A stretch of 64,000 nucleotides of DNA from Snuella sedimenti. GTDB lineage: Bacteria; Bacteroidota; Bacteroidia; Flavobacteriales; Flavobacteriaceae. The notes under the pieces are model-generated. The model saw only the letters and a list, made by a program, of their open reading frames with translations. It did not search any database and was not told the DNA's origin. Location: assembly GCF_016428595.1 (NCBI RefSeq), contig NZ_JAELVQ010000002.1, forward strand, positions 248,001 through 312,000. Direction: 5' to 3'. A program made the translations under genes and the position numbers. Position 1 is the first letter of the stretch. Every line of letters begins with the position of its first letter. Positions 35,861 to 45,342 of the stretch are shown one piece after another.

Positions 35861-35905
35861 TGTTATTGGTTATTGGTTGATGGTTAATGGTTGTTGGTTA
35901 ATGGG
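35861..35905. repeat. Short tandem GGTTATTGGTTA-type repeat
   Basis: About six imperfect copies of a 7-base unit (TTGGTTA, with variants TTGGTTG and TTAATGG). It is not in a gene. Such arrays are prone to slippage. Confidence 0.7.
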
Positions 35906-36065
35906 AGGCTAATTGAAAAATAAACGTTGAATATTAATGGTTTCAAGTTTTGGGTTAGAAGTTAGAGGTTGGAAGTTTTAACAATTAATATCAAAGCTAG
36001 TCCTGGGCGTTCTGGCGGGCAAAGTCATGCGTATTAGAACTTATCAATTTTAATTCTATAGCAGT

Positions 36066-36494
36066 TCAGTTTTTTGGTAATTTTAGGGTAAGCTTTGAAG
36101 CTAAATTAATATTAACCTCATTTAGGTTGTGGTATTTGGTGTTGTTGGTTCCTAAAATTAGCGTATTATAAGGTTGGTCTATAGTTTTACAGAGCTGGTA
36201 CCCAATGCATCCATAAACAGGAACCGTTCCAAGGAGAATGGGTTTATTGAATGTATTATCGCCTTTGTTTTCTATATAGGTTGCTTTAACTTCTTTTAAA
36301 TTGACCGTTAGTTGGACTTTATCAATAAAAGAATCGTTGTTAAAATCGGTGTTAATGGTTATGATGGAATCTTTTTGAGTTGGTTGAATCGATTTTTGAG
36401 CCATTACTTGAAAACTTGTAAAAAAGCAAATAGTTACTACAAAAATGAGTGTTTGGTAGCATTTAATTCCGGTATTTGATCTCTTACTGGTCAA
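36066..36494 (-). CDS. Secreted protein of unknown function, 142 residues
   Basis: A signal peptide covers about residues 13-33 (YQTLIFVVTICFFTSFQVMA). The mature part begins with a repeat-like calcium-binding motif, TDFNNDSFIDKVQLTVNL, which resembles FG-GAP or VCBS loops, and ends in VPVYGCIGYQLCKTIDQPYN with two cysteines that may form a disulfide. Possibly a fragment of a larger VCBS-type surface protein, but it looks complete. No function assigned. Confidence 0.6.
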   Translation of the reverse strand: MTSKRSNTGIKCYQTLIFVVTICFFTSFQVMAQKSIQPTQKDSIITINTDFNNDSFIDKVQLTVNLKEVKATYIENKGDNTFNKPILLGTVPVYGCIGYQLCKTIDQPYNTLILGTNNTKYHNLNEVNINLASKLTLKLPKN

Positions 36495-36540
36495 CTGTTT
36501 GGTCGCATTGGAGTTAATAGCACATTAATGAATAAACTTA

Positions 36541-36713
36541 GTAATTTAACGTGAATAATAGATAAGGAATTTATGTCAGTTTGAGTGCCAAATCTGTGAT
36601 TTGGTGTATCGAAAACAAATAAATTTCCCACTAAAAGTACTTTTCGATAGCTCTACTGAGCGAAGTCGAAATACTAAATTCTTCCAGAATTTCGAAGAGA
36701 CATTTGGGACTCT
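36541..36713 (-). repeat. Dispersed intergenic repeat R2, copy b
   Basis: This is the inverted counterpart of 20737-20905 at close to 90% identity. The hairpin CCAAATCTGTGATTTGG is conserved. It lies upstream of the secreted-protein gene at 36066-36494, in a gap with no gene. Confidence 0.85.
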
Positions 36714-36775
36714 TAAACATTATTCACATCAATTTATATTTCTAATGTCTTCTGGTTTGGGAAGCTAAAATAAAA

Positions 36776-36910
36776 AAGAGGGTGTCTAAAAAGTAAGTTC
36801 GATGTCATATTGATCTTATCAAAATACTTTTAACTTATTGATAATCAATGTCGGTTTCGACAGGCTCAACCTGACAAATCAAATTATAAAGACTTTTTAG
36901 ACATCCTCTT
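36776..36910. terminator. Long-arm palindrome downstream of dnaN
   Basis: Arms AAGAGGGTGTCTAAAAAGT (36776-36794) and ACTTTTTAGACATCCTCTT (36892-36910) match at 18 of 19 positions, enclosing about 97 bases with CAGGCTCAACCTG. Read on the dnaN strand, the second arm runs into CTCTTTTTTATTTTA, so it can end the dnaN transcript 30 bases past the stop. Confidence 0.75.
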
Positions 36911-36939
36911 CTATATCTTGTTTTAAAAAATTAAAAAGC

Positions 36940-38058
36940 TTAGTTGTTTAACATAACAGGCATAACGAGCATGGTGATTTGTTCGCCTTCGTCTAGTCCA
37001 TCAACAGGTGTTAAAATTCCAGCTCTGTTAGGTAAGCTCATTTCCAGTTGTACATCATCAGCGCTAAGGTTATTAAGCATTTCGGTTAAGAAGCGTGAGT
37101 TAAAACCTATTTGCATATCGTCTCCTTGATAGTCACAAGTTAAACGCTCTTCTGCTTTGTTACTGTAATCGATATCCTCGGCAGAAATGTTAAGTTCTGC
37201 GCCTGCAATTTTTAAACGTATCTGGTGGGTTGTTTTGTTGGAAAATATGCTAACACGGCGAACAGAGTTTAAAAATTGTGTTCTGTCAATAACCAACTTG
37301 TTAGGATTTTCTTTTGGGATTACGGCTTCGTAATTAGGATATTTCCCATCAATCAATCTACAAATCAACTCCGAGTTTTCGAAGGTGAATTTGGCATTTG
37401 ACTCATTATATTCGATGGTTACATCTTCTTCACTGGCAGCCAAGATGCCCTTCAATAGATTTAAAGGCTTTTTTGGCATAATAAATTCTGCCACTTGACT
37501 GGCTGTAACATCGGCCCGCGAATACTTTACAAGTTTATGGGCATCAGTAGCAACAAAGGTTAAGCCTTCGGTTGAAAATTGAAAGAATACACCGCTCATT
37601 ACTGGGCGTAAATCGTCATTCCCGGCAGCGAAAATCGTCTTACTGATGGCAGTTGCTAAAATGTCGCCCGTAACAATAGTTTTACTTGGGTCTTCCAGAA
37701 CAACTGCTTTAGGGAACTCTTCACCACTAGCATACGCCAAGGCATATTTACCATGATTGGAACTAATCTCGATGGTGTTGTTGTCTTCAACAACAAAGGT
37801 TAATGGTTGCTCGGGAAATGTTTTTAAAGTGTCTAACAACAGACGTGCGGGAATTGCTACACTACCACTGCTGTCACTTTCTACGTCCAGAGTCGAGGCC
37901 ATTGTTGTTTCCAAATCGCTGGCAGAAACAATTAATTTGGTATGGTCTAGTTCAAATAAGAAATTATCTAAAATAGGTAAGGTGTTCGAGCTATTAATAA
38001 CACCACCTAAAACTTGTAATTGTTTTAATAAATAGGTACTCGATACTATAAATTTCAT
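36940..38058 (-). CDS. dnaN: DNA polymerase III beta subunit (sliding clamp)
   Basis: A 372-residue protein of the usual length. The three-domain clamp is complete; family segments include NSSNTLPILDNFLFELDH, ATDAHKLVKYSRADV, FIMPKKPLNLLKGIL, and the C-terminal segment LEMSLPNRAGILTPVDG followed by ITMLVMPVML. The last block is the part of the clamp that fixes the binding groove. It is the processivity factor for DNA replication. It is a single gene on its strand; the next upstream gene (GldF-GldG) is on the same strand but 171 bases away. Confidence 0.97.
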   Translation of the reverse strand: MKFIVSSTYLLKQLQVLGGVINSSNTLPILDNFLFELDHTKLIVSASDLETTMASTLDVESDSSGSVAIPARLLLDTLKTFPEQPLTFVVEDNNTIEISSNHGKYALAYASGEEFPKAVVLEDPSKTIVTGDILATAISKTIFAAGNDDLRPVMSGVFFQFSTEGLTFVATDAHKLVKYSRADVTASQVAEFIMPKKPLNLLKGILAASEEDVTIEYNESNAKFTFENSELICRLIDGKYPNYEAVIPKENPNKLVIDRTQFLNSVRRVSIFSNKTTHQIRLKIAGAELNISAEDIDYSNKAEERLTCDYQGDDMQIGFNSRFLTEMLNNLSADDVQLEMSLPNRAGILTPVDGLDEGEQITMLVMPVMLNN

Positions 38059-38229
38059 GTGATAATTTTATTGTTTTTATATCTCACAAGTAACTTGCTT
38101 ATAACTATTTCTTTTCAACAAGACGTTTTTTAAGCTAGGTATATATAAGTTAATGCGTTTTAATTTTGAAAATTACTACCTACAAATATATTGGATACAT
38201 ACTAATATTGGAAACAAACTTATTAACAT

Positions 38230-40614
38230 TTAGCCTGCATATTTTTTCTTTCTTATGTAATTAAATACAAAGCCAAACAGCGCGAGAAAACCCAGTGGTA
38301 ATGCAATGTTTAGGAGTTGCCATCTGGTTTTTTGAGTTGCTGTTTTTTGATGGTTTAAGAATGCAACGGCAATTTCTTTGGATCGAATGTTTATAAGTCC
38401 GTCGTCATCCAATAAGTAATTAATCGCATTTAGCAAAAATTCCTTGTTTCCAACTGGTTTGTTACTGGAGCGATCGAACCCTAAATCGAGTGGGGTATTT
38501 TTGTCTACATCATTTTTTATAACATCGCCATCTGCTATAACAATCATTTTGGTGAGCGGACTTTTATCTTTTATTTCTGAAAGATTAATAGGTTTTATTC
38601 GGTTTTGGTATACAGATGAAAATGTACCTTCCAATAATACTGCAAGTGATTGGTTTCCTTTGTTAAAAAGTGAAGGGTCTGGTTCTTGTTGAACCATGTC
38701 AAGACTTATTTCTCTTGGCACTCCTTCTAGTTTGGTGAGTGGAGCACTTTCAAGGAGAATGGTTTTTTTAACCGAATTTTTAAGTGTGTCAATTTGATTG
38801 GCAAAATCAAATTTAACGAGGTTTAGGTTATTAACAATGGGATGGTTGTTACTTGATGATGCTAAGGGGGAGTAAGGCCATTGGAGTCTCATAAACTGGG
38901 TGTTGTTGCCTTCGCCCATAGCTAGCATTATAGGAGCGGAATAGAGCGAACTAACCAGGACTGGGTTGATGCGTACACCGTACTTAAAAAAGAAATCGGT
39001 AAGGTTTAAGTCTCGTGAAACCGCAAAATTTTTACCCGCGTCGTTGTATAAGCTATCTTTTTCCATTGCCACTGCATCTACCAGCCATAGGCTTTTTCCG
39101 CCATGCATGGTATACTGGTCTAAAACCAATTTTTCTTCCTCGCTAAAAGCTTCGGTGGGTTTTGCCGCTATTATTAAATCGAAAGCATTTAAGTCTTTAA
39201 GTGTTTTTTGCGCATTTTTAGCAACACTGTCGAGTGTAAAGGGGGCTATTAAATAGTATTCTCCAAGTTTTTTTAGAAAGTTGGCAAGGTATATGTCTTT
39301 TAATTCCCCGTTGCCCTTTAAAATAGCTATTTTTTTATGTTTGGGTTTTGTTAGCTTGCTAAGGCCATCGGCAAAGGCATATTCTAGGTGTTGCACCGAA
39401 TTTGTAACTAACTCTTGTTGCGTAGCGCCAATTTTATTTTTAATTAAAGGAATGGTCACTGTTAGGTTGTTGTAACTTGCTAAGGCCCATGGGAAGATGA
39501 CGGCTTGTGAGGATTTGCCACTTTCTTGTACGGTTAGTTGCATAGGTGTTAAGCCACGCTGACTTAACTGTTGTATGTTGTGTTCCCGATTGGTATCATC
39601 TTCCAATGGATTGATAAAATTAAAAACAATATGCTTGTTTTTGGCTGCAAATTCTTCAAGTAGTTGTTGTGTTTCTCTTTGTAAACGTCTAAACTCTGAA
39701 GGGAAGTCGTCTCCCTTTAGAAATACATCTATAACTAACGGGGATTCAATAGTTTTAATGATATTAATGGCGGCATCATTTAGGGTATAGCGCTTATCGG
39801 TTGTTAAGTCAAAACGCTTGTAAAACGAACTTGAAATGCTATTTAATACAAGCAAGCCTATTAACAACGCGAGTAATCGTAAGGTGTCCTTTCTTTTTAA
39901 GGGAGAAGTGCTAATCCCCTTAATGGTAAGTATAATAAAGAACAAAGAAACCGATATAAAGTATAGGATGTCTCTTGTATCTAATACGCCACGGCTCATA
40001 CTTTTATAATGGGAACTCATGCCTAATTGTTCAATAAAAGTACTGGAAGCAAAATCGGCAATGCCTTCAATGCCTATATAAAAGAAGAAACAAAAAAAGA
40101 CGGAGGTTATAAATGCTACAATTTGATTGTTTGATAACGTAGAGCTAAAGATGCCGATAGCGGTATAAGAGGCAATTAAAAAAAGAAGGCCAAAGTAGGA
40201 ACCCAAAGTACTACCAACATCCAAGTTACCGATGGGGTTACCTAATTGATAAACGGTATAAACATAAAGTAATGTTGGTAAGAGGGCTATTAAAATTAAA
40301 ACAAAAGCTCCTAAAAACTTACCTAGAACAATGTTAGTATGCGTAATGGGTTTGGTGAGCAAGAGCTCTAATGTTCCTTGTTTTTTTTCTTCCGAAAAAC
40401 TACGCATGGTCACGGCAGGAATGAGGAAGATTAAAATCCATGGTGCTAAAAGGAAAAACGATGAAAGGTCGGCAAATCCGTAATCAAGAATGTTGAACTC
40501 TCCTTTAAATAGCCATAAAAATAGACCGTTTAATAGTAGAAAAATGGCAATCACCAAATAGCCTATGGGTGAAGCAAAGAATGCATTTATTTCTTTTTTT
40601 AAAATGGCGAACAT
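38230..40614 (-). CDS. gldFG: Fused GldF-GldG gliding-motility ABC transporter protein
   Basis: A 794-residue protein joining two components that are separate genes in Flavobacterium johnsoniae (GldF about 240, GldG about 560). Residues 1-240 are an ABC-2 permease: FASPIGYLVIAIFLLLNGLF, MRSFSEEKKQGTLELLLTKP, then membrane segments. From about residue 245 a GldG part begins with a helix (LRLLALLIGLLVLNSISSSF) and KRFDLTTDKRYTLNDAA, continues as a large periplasmic domain and ends with a C-terminal helix (LPLGFLALFGFVFNYIRKKK). The transporter supports type IX secretion and gliding. GldA, the ATPase, is not in the window. The frame is uninterrupted, so a sequencing artefact is unlikely but not excluded. 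Confidence 0.85.
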   Translation of the reverse strand: MFAILKKEINAFFASPIGYLVIAIFLLLNGLFLWLFKGEFNILDYGFADLSSFFLLAPWILIFLIPAVTMRSFSEEKKQGTLELLLTKPITHTNIVLGKFLGAFVLILIALLPTLLYVYTVYQLGNPIGNLDVGSTLGSYFGLLFLIASYTAIGIFSSTLSNNQIVAFITSVFFCFFFYIGIEGIADFASSTFIEQLGMSSHYKSMSRGVLDTRDILYFISVSLFFIILTIKGISTSPLKRKDTLRLLALLIGLLVLNSISSSFYKRFDLTTDKRYTLNDAAINIIKTIESPLVIDVFLKGDDFPSEFRRLQRETQQLLEEFAAKNKHIVFNFINPLEDDTNREHNIQQLSQRGLTPMQLTVQESGKSSQAVIFPWALASYNNLTVTIPLIKNKIGATQQELVTNSVQHLEYAFADGLSKLTKPKHKKIAILKGNGELKDIYLANFLKKLGEYYLIAPFTLDSVAKNAQKTLKDLNAFDLIIAAKPTEAFSEEEKLVLDQYTMHGGKSLWLVDAVAMEKDSLYNDAGKNFAVSRDLNLTDFFFKYGVRINPVLVSSLYSAPIMLAMGEGNNTQFMRLQWPYSPLASSSNNHPIVNNLNLVKFDFANQIDTLKNSVKKTILLESAPLTKLEGVPREISLDMVQQEPDPSLFNKGNQSLAVLLEGTFSSVYQNRIKPINLSEIKDKSPLTKMIVIADGDVIKNDVDKNTPLDLGFDRSSNKPVGNKEFLLNAINYLLDDDGLINIRSKEIAVAFLNHQKTATQKTRWQLLNIALPLGFLALFGFVFNYIRKKKYAG

Positions 40615-40652
40615 GCTTTTCGTTATATTTCTTATCCGTTAACTGTGTTTAA

Positions 40653-40949
40653 TTACTCTAAACTTTCTAGTTTTTCGACACTCCAAGCTTCGGGTTTTAT
40701 GTTAAAAAGCGGCTTGGTTTTAGCCCAAACATCCTTGAATAACTTAGATTGCCTATACCGCTCCAAATCCGCTTCGGTCTCCCAATAGCTATAAGTGAAA
40801 AACGTGGTAGTATTTATTTTATCTCTATATAGTTCCAAAAATAAACATCCTTTAAAATTTCTGATCTTTAATTTGTTGTCGTTAAAGTTGTTTAGAAATG
40901 CTTCTATGTTATTTTCATGGAATCCCATTTTTACGATTCTTACAAACAT
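40653..40949 (-). CDS. Antibiotic biosynthesis monooxygenase (ABM) domain protein
   Basis: A 98-residue dimeric alpha/beta-barrel-type protein. Family features are VRIVKMGFHENNIEAFLNNF at the start, FKGCLFLELYRDKINTTTFF in the second strand pair, and YSYWETEADLERYRQSKLFK with FKDVWAKTKPLF. It resembles quinol or heme-related monooxygenases, although the actual activity is unknown. It ends 38 bases before the gldFG gene and follows the SAM hydrolase gene by 3 bases, suggesting an operon. Confidence 0.85.
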   Translation of the reverse strand: MFVRIVKMGFHENNIEAFLNNFNDNKLKIRNFKGCLFLELYRDKINTTTFFTYSYWETEADLERYRQSKLFKDVWAKTKPLFNIKPEAWSVEKLESLE

Positions 40950-40952
40950 AGT

Positions 40953-41789
40953 CTATTCTTTTAAGAAATTTACGGTAACGGTGTCCATTAAATTGAGACC
41001 CATTAACGATGAAGCACTTCCAACGGTGGCACTATTACTTTTATAAACAGCAATTTCTAAAAAATCCCCAGAATTAAATACAACCAAGCCTCGGCCTTCA
41101 TCATGGCGTTTATCCTCTGGAATATCGAAATTCACAATATCGCTGTATTTTTTGTAGATAGATTTAAACTTATAGTTACGGGCACTAATTATAAAAGGGC
41201 GCCCTTTTTGTATGGTTTCAAAAAAACTGCGTTTAATATTGGTAACTACATTGCCATAGTTGTCCACATAAATAATGCTTCCGATTATTTGAGTCTTATC
41301 ATCGTTTACATATGGAACAACATTTTTAATGGGCTTTGTTTCATGGATGGTTTTCCCAATAACCTCCAAGGTTCCTCCTCTTGCTATATGACAGGCAACT
41401 TTAACAAAAACATCCAATACAGGAAAACTACTTTGAATTCTGTCATGAATATTGATCTCTACAATTTTTTCGGGTGCAATTTCAGAACAGATCATACTCA
41501 TGATACCATTGTTGGCACATATAAAAAAGTGATCGTCTAATTTAATGGCAATATGCTTGTTCTCTGGATTTATTTCAGAATCGATACCAATTACATGAAT
41601 AGTGCCTTTAGGAAAACTACTATAGGCATTTTGTATTATATAAGCTGCTTCAAGAATGTTAAAGGGCGAAACCGAGTGGGAGATATCAACAATTTTAACA
41701 TCTGGTAGTTCACTGTAAATAGCTCCTTTTGTCGCACCAGCAAAGTGATCTTTTTCACCAAAATCTGTTGTTAATGTAATAATCGCCAT
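40953..41789 (-). CDS. SAM hydrolase/halogenase-family protein (DUF62, SAM hydroxide adenosyltransferase)
   Basis: A 278-residue protein. It starts MAIITLTTDFGEKDHFAGAT, the family's N-terminal core. VKIVDISHSVSPFNILEAAY and FFICANNGIMSMICSE follow, then GSIIYVDNYGNVVTNIKRS with the N of the SAM site and FNSGDFLEIAVYKSNSA. Such enzymes split S-adenosylmethionine into adenosine and methionine using water. The frame begins two codons earlier with TTG, but the ATG at 41789 fits the family. It lies 3 bases before the monooxygenase gene, in one operon. Confidence 0.92.
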   Translation of the reverse strand: MAIITLTTDFGEKDHFAGATKGAIYSELPDVKIVDISHSVSPFNILEAAYIIQNAYSSFPKGTIHVIGIDSEINPENKHIAIKLDDHFFICANNGIMSMICSEIAPEKIVEINIHDRIQSSFPVLDVFVKVACHIARGGTLEVIGKTIHETKPIKNVVPYVNDDKTQIIGSIIYVDNYGNVVTNIKRSFFETIQKGRPFIISARNYKFKSIYKKYSDIVNFDIPEDKRHDEGRGLVVFNSGDFLEIAVYKSNSATVGSASSLMGLNLMDTVTVNFLKE

Positions 41790-41926
41790 TGGCAAAATTG
41801 TTGATATGTTTTTAAGGTTTGGTCGCTCAAATTTATGTATTTTTGAGTTTTAACAAACCTACATAATTTTTTCGTTTTCGTTTTTATGTTTTAAGCGAAA
41901 AATATGCAGGAATCAGGGACTAGTTT

Positions 41927-42089
41927 AGAAACTGTTTAAAATTCGTTTTTGAAATTTGTTATAGGTCATTTTTTTGCCAATTAAGGCTTTAAAACCGGAG
42001 TTTAGCAGCGCTAAACGAGGATTTTCATAACGAAAAGTGGTGAAAAAAGGGGCATAACAAAACCAAAAGATGGAATTTAAACAGTCTCT
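41927..42089. repeat. Long imperfect palindrome upstream of phoH
   Basis: Arms AGAAACTGTTTAAAATTC (41927-41944) and GAATTTAAACAGTCTCT (42073-42089) pair almost fully. The inner hairpin GTTTAGCAGCGCTAAAC (about 41999-42015) marks its centre. The sequences between arm and centre on each side also resemble each other when one is inverted, so the whole 163-base element is one long imperfect hairpin. It fills most of the 395-base gap between the SAM hydrolase and phoH genes; the rest is AT-rich. Confidence 0.75.
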
Positions 42090-42190
42090 TAATAAAGAAT
42101 AATTGGTTGGTTAAAAAAAATAGATCATTTTAACATAATGTTTGTTGTTTTATTAGTGTGCTGTAAAATAACATAATAAAAAGATAGCCT

Positions 42191-43144
42191 TTGAACGAAA
42201 TTATTATCGAACTTGAAGAAATTACTCCAAAAGAATTTTTTGGAGCGCAAAATGCGAATATCGAGCTACTAAAGAAATACTTTCCAAAACTTAAAATTGT
42301 AGCGAGAGGAAATAAAATCAAAGCTTTTGGAGAAGAAGATTTACTCGAGGAGTTTGACCGAAGAATAACGATGCTTTTAAAACATTTTGCCAAGTATAAT
42401 AAGCTTGATGAAAATGTAATTGAACGCGTACTTACCAGCCATAGTAGTGATGACTATACGACTTCCCAGCAGAGCGGGGAAGTAATTGTGCATGGTGTAG
42501 GAGGGAAACTCATTAAGGCACAAACAGCCAATCAGCGAAAGTTGGTGGAGAGTATTCGTAAAAATGATATGGTTTTTGCAATTGGTCCGGCAGGAACAGG
42601 TAAGACCTATACAGGTGTTGCTTTGGCCGTACAGGCATTGAAGAACAAAGAAGTTAAGCGTATTATTTTAACAAGACCAGCAGTTGAAGCAGGAGAGAAT
42701 TTAGGTTTTCTTCCGGGCGACTTAAAGGAAAAGTTAGACCCCTATATGCAGCCATTGTACGATGCTTTACGCGATATGATTGCTCCAGAAAAATTGGCGC
42801 ATTATATCGAAAATGGTACCATACAAATAGCACCATTGGCTTTTATGCGTGGTCGTACCTTAGATAATGCTTTTGTTATTTTGGATGAAGGACAAAACAC
42901 TACCCATGCCCAGATGAAAATGTTTTTAACGCGTATGGGGAAAAATGCAAAGTTTTTGTTAACGGGAGACCCTGGACAAATTGATTTGCCGCGTCGTACT
43001 ATTTCAGGATTGAAAGAGGCTTTATTGATTTTGAAAAATGTAGAAGGTGTTGGGATGATCTTTTTAGACGATAAAGATGTAATTCGCCATAAATTAGTTA
43101 AAAAGGTAATAGCGGCTTATAAGAGCATAGAGAATAGAGAGTAA
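42191..43144 (+). CDS. phoH: PhoH family ATPase
   Basis: A 317-residue protein. The N-terminal part is a PhoH-like beta domain. The ATPase core has Walker A FAIGPAGTGKTYTGVALAVQ, then RIILTRPAVEAGENLGFLPG, Walker B-like AFVILDEGQNTTHAQMKMFL and FLLTGDPGQIDLPRRTISG. Start is TTG with the peptide NEIIIELEEITPKEFFGAQN. PhoH proteins are predicted RNA-related ATPases with uncertain in vivo role. It is preceded by a structured palindrome and followed by purC after a gap. Confidence 0.93.
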   Translation: MNEIIIELEEITPKEFFGAQNANIELLKKYFPKLKIVARGNKIKAFGEEDLLEEFDRRITMLLKHFAKYNKLDENVIERVLTSHSSDDYTTSQQSGEVIVHGVGGKLIKAQTANQRKLVESIRKNDMVFAIGPAGTGKTYTGVALAVQALKNKEVKRIILTRPAVEAGENLGFLPGDLKEKLDPYMQPLYDALRDMIAPEKLAHYIENGTIQIAPLAFMRGRTLDNAFVILDEGQNTTHAQMKMFLTRMGKNAKFLLTGDPGQIDLPRRTISGLKEALLILKNVEGVGMIFLDDKDVIRHKLVKKVIAAYKSIENRE

Positions 43145-43194
43145 TTTTTGCATTTAGTAGAACAAATACCATTGTTAGTTATGTAATAATACAT

Positions 43195-43360
43195 TGAACT
43201 CATCTTGATTTTTTTTTTTGATTGAAGTGAAAATTAGTTATTTTGAGTTTGATGGAAGGCATTTTTGAGTTGCATAGCAGGGCTACGGAATGAGAAAATG
43301 ACGAAAAGCAGGCTCAAAAGGGCAATTTTTAACCAATTGGAAAAAGTCAAGAAGAGTTCA
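43195..43360. repeat. Long imperfect palindrome between phoH and purC
   Basis: Arms TGAACTCATCTTGATTTTTT (43195-43214) and AAAAAGTCAAGAAGAGTTCA (43341-43360) match at 18 of 20 positions. The inner parts also pair weakly over their length, with the block GTTATTTTGAG facing CTCAAAAGGGC. Related half-element sequence lies at about 51777-51840. It is the second such element within 1.3 kb. Confidence 0.75.
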
Positions 43361-43408
43361 TTATAAAAAGTTTAATAAATAAACTCATAAAAGAATAAAC
43401 AGTAAGAA

Positions 43409-44356
43409 ATGAGTAATACAATAATTGATACCAATTTCAATTTTCCTAATCAAAAGAGTGTATATAAAGGGAAGGTAAGAGAGGTTTATAATATTAATGA
43501 CGATGTTTTGGTAATGGTTGCTACCGATAGGTTATCGGCCTTCGATGTTGTTATGCCAAAAGGGATACCCTACAAAGGCCAGATTTTAAATCAGATAGCA
43601 ACAAAGATGATGAAAGCTACCGAAGATTTGGTTCCCAATTGGTTATTGGCTACGCCAGATCCAAATGTTGCTGTAGGACATTTATGCGAACCTTTTAAGG
43701 TAGAAATGGTGATTCGAGGTTATATGTCGGGGCATGCAGCCCGTGAATACAAGGCTGGAAAACGTTTGCTTTGTGGTGTGGAAATGCCAGAAGGGATGAA
43801 GGAAAACGATAAGTTTCCAGAACCCATTATAACTCCTGCAACGAAAGCAGAAAAAGGAGATCATGACGAGGACATTTCCCGGGGAGACATTTTAAAACGC
43901 GGTATTGTTTCGGAAGCTGATTATATTGTACTTGAAGATTATACACGTAAACTCTTTAAAAGGGGAAGTGAGATTGCAGCGAGTAGAGGTCTTATTCTAG
44001 TTGATACTAAATACGAATTTGGAAAAACAAAGGATGGTAAAATTGTATTGATTGATGAAATACATACGCCGGATTCTTCTCGATATTTTTATGCAGATGG
44101 TTATCAAGAGCGTCAGGAAAGAGGTGAAGCACAAAAACAACTTTCAAAGGAGTTTGTGCGTCAATGGTTAATTAGTAATAACTTTCAAGGCCTAGAGGGT
44201 CAGGTTGTACCTGAAATGAGTGACGAATATATTGAAAGTGTTTCTGAACGCTATATCGAATTATATGAGAACATTACAGGCGAAACTTTTGAAAAAGCTG
44301 ATGTTTCCAATATTCAATCGCGTATTGAAACCAATGTGCTGGACTATTTGAAATAG
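43409..44356 (+). CDS. purC: Phosphoribosylaminoimidazole-succinocarboxamide synthase
   Basis: A 315-residue purine biosynthesis enzyme. It has the SAICAR synthetase start [39 protein letters not shown], and the central [19 protein letters not shown]. The later [20 protein letters not shown] with PDSSRYFY is the family's substrate-binding section. It ligates aspartate to CAIR using ATP. It converges with the YceI gene, separated by a hairpin element. Confidence 0.96.
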   Translation: MSNTIIDTNFNFPNQKSVYKGKVREVYNINDDVLVMVATDRLSAFDVVMPKGIPYKGQILNQIATKMMKATEDLVPNWLLATPDPNVAVGHLCEPFKVEMVIRGYMSGHAAREYKAGKRLLCGVEMPEGMKENDKFPEPIITPATKAEKGDHDEDISRGDILKRGIVSEADYIVLEDYTRKLFKRGSEIAASRGLILVDTKYEFGKTKDGKIVLIDEIHTPDSSRYFYADGYQERQERGEAQKQLSKEFVRQWLISNNFQGLEGQVVPEMSDEYIESVSERYIELYENITGETFEKADVSNIQSRIETNVLDYLK

Positions 44357-44382
44357 CATACTCTAGTATTATAAAATAAAAG

Positions 44383-44512
44383 AGGCTGCCTGAAAAGTGT
44401 CATCCTGAATGAAATGAAGAATCTCTTAAAATATAAAAACACTAGTTTTTTAATGTGTTAAGATTCTTCGCTCCGCTCTGAATGACAAAATAAATCACTT
44501 TTCAGGCAGCCT
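44383..44512. terminator. Long palindrome between convergent purC and yceI genes
   Basis: Arms AGGCTGCCTGAAAAGTG (44383-44399) and CACTTTTCAGGCAGCCT (44496-44512) are perfectly complementary. The inner sequence forms a second stem of the widespread repeat type, GTCATCCTGAATGAAATGAA against the reverse of TTCGCTCCGCTCTGAATGAC. The full hairpin of 130 bases sits at the meeting point of two convergent genes, so it probably ends both transcripts. Confidence 0.8.
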
Positions 44513-44534
44513 TTATTGTTCTATTTTACCTACT

Positions 44535-45170
44535 TTATTTTGTAGCCGTAACGCTAATTTTTAAATCGATATCATCATTAATAAACTTATCGCCTAGGTT
44601 TGTGAAAAATGATTTGGACTTAAACTTAATTTCCCATTTAGATCGGTCAATTTTAAAGGTGTCACTGGTTAATGTTACACTGTTGTTATTGTTTGTTATA
44701 CTAACAGGAAAAGCTACTTTGTTTGTAATGTTTTTTACTGTTAGGTTTCCAGAAATCATAGTTTCCCCTTCATTTTTACTTACCTCTGTAATTTCGAAGG
44801 TCGCGTTTGGGTGGTTTTCAACATCAAAAAAATCGGCGCTTTTTAAATGTTTTTCTAATCGGGCGTTACTTTCAGAGTCTTTAATGGAAGCCATGTCAAT
44901 GCTAAATTTACCGCTTTCTATATGCCCGTTTTTTAATGTTAATGCTCCCTGTTTTAGTTTTACGGTACCTGTATGGGAACCAGTGGGTTTGTATCCGGTC
45001 CAAGTAATAGATGAGGCAGTCACATCGGCAGTGTACTTTTCAGAAGCTTCTGATGCTTTAGCAACGGTTTCCACTTGAGCTATGTTGTCTTCTTTGGTTT
45101 TGCTTTTACATGCAATAACCGATACTGCTATAGCAGAAATAGTAAAGAGTGTTATGATTCTTTTTTTCAT
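44535..45170 (-). CDS. YceI-family lipoprotein
   Basis: A 211-residue protein. The N-terminus has a lipobox (TISAIAVSVIACKSKTKED) so it is probably an outer- or inner-membrane lipoprotein. The YceI lipocalin-like domain covers about 50-205: SSITWTGYKPTGSHTGTVKL, FSIDMASIKDSESNARLEKH, LKSADFFDVENHPNATFEIT, and FKIDRSKWEIKFKSKSFF. The barrel binds isoprenoid-type ligands in homologs. No operon partner. Confidence 0.93.
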   Translation of the reverse strand: MKKRIITLFTISAIAVSVIACKSKTKEDNIAQVETVAKASEASEKYTADVTASSITWTGYKPTGSHTGTVKLKQGALTLKNGHIESGKFSIDMASIKDSESNARLEKHLKSADFFDVENHPNATFEITEVSKNEGETMISGNLTVKNITNKVAFPVSITNNNNSVTLTSDTFKIDRSKWEIKFKSKSFFTNLGDKFINDDIDLKISVTATK

Positions 45171-45294
45171 TTTGGATCGTTTTAATGTTTAATTGTAAAT
45201 CTACAATAAATTGTTTCCATAAAAAATTAAAGAAATGTTAAACAAATTGTATAAAATATTTTGTGACATTATGGCATTTTTATAATAATGGCAG

Positions 45295-45302
45295 TACTTT
45301 TG
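45295..45302 (+). promoter_or_regulatory. Possible -7 element of the grpE-dnaJ promoter
   Basis: TACTTTTG at 45295-45302 matches the Bacteroidota -7 consensus TAnnTTTG, 40 bases upstream of the grpE ATG. No clear -33 TTG lies at the right spacing. The nearby repeats TGGCA (45272 region and 45288-45292) and TGCCA (45301-45305) may be a heat-shock operator, which is uncertain. Confidence 0.4.
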
Positions 45303-45342
45303 CCAACTAATTTTAGTATTTGTGAAAATTTTAGATACGACA

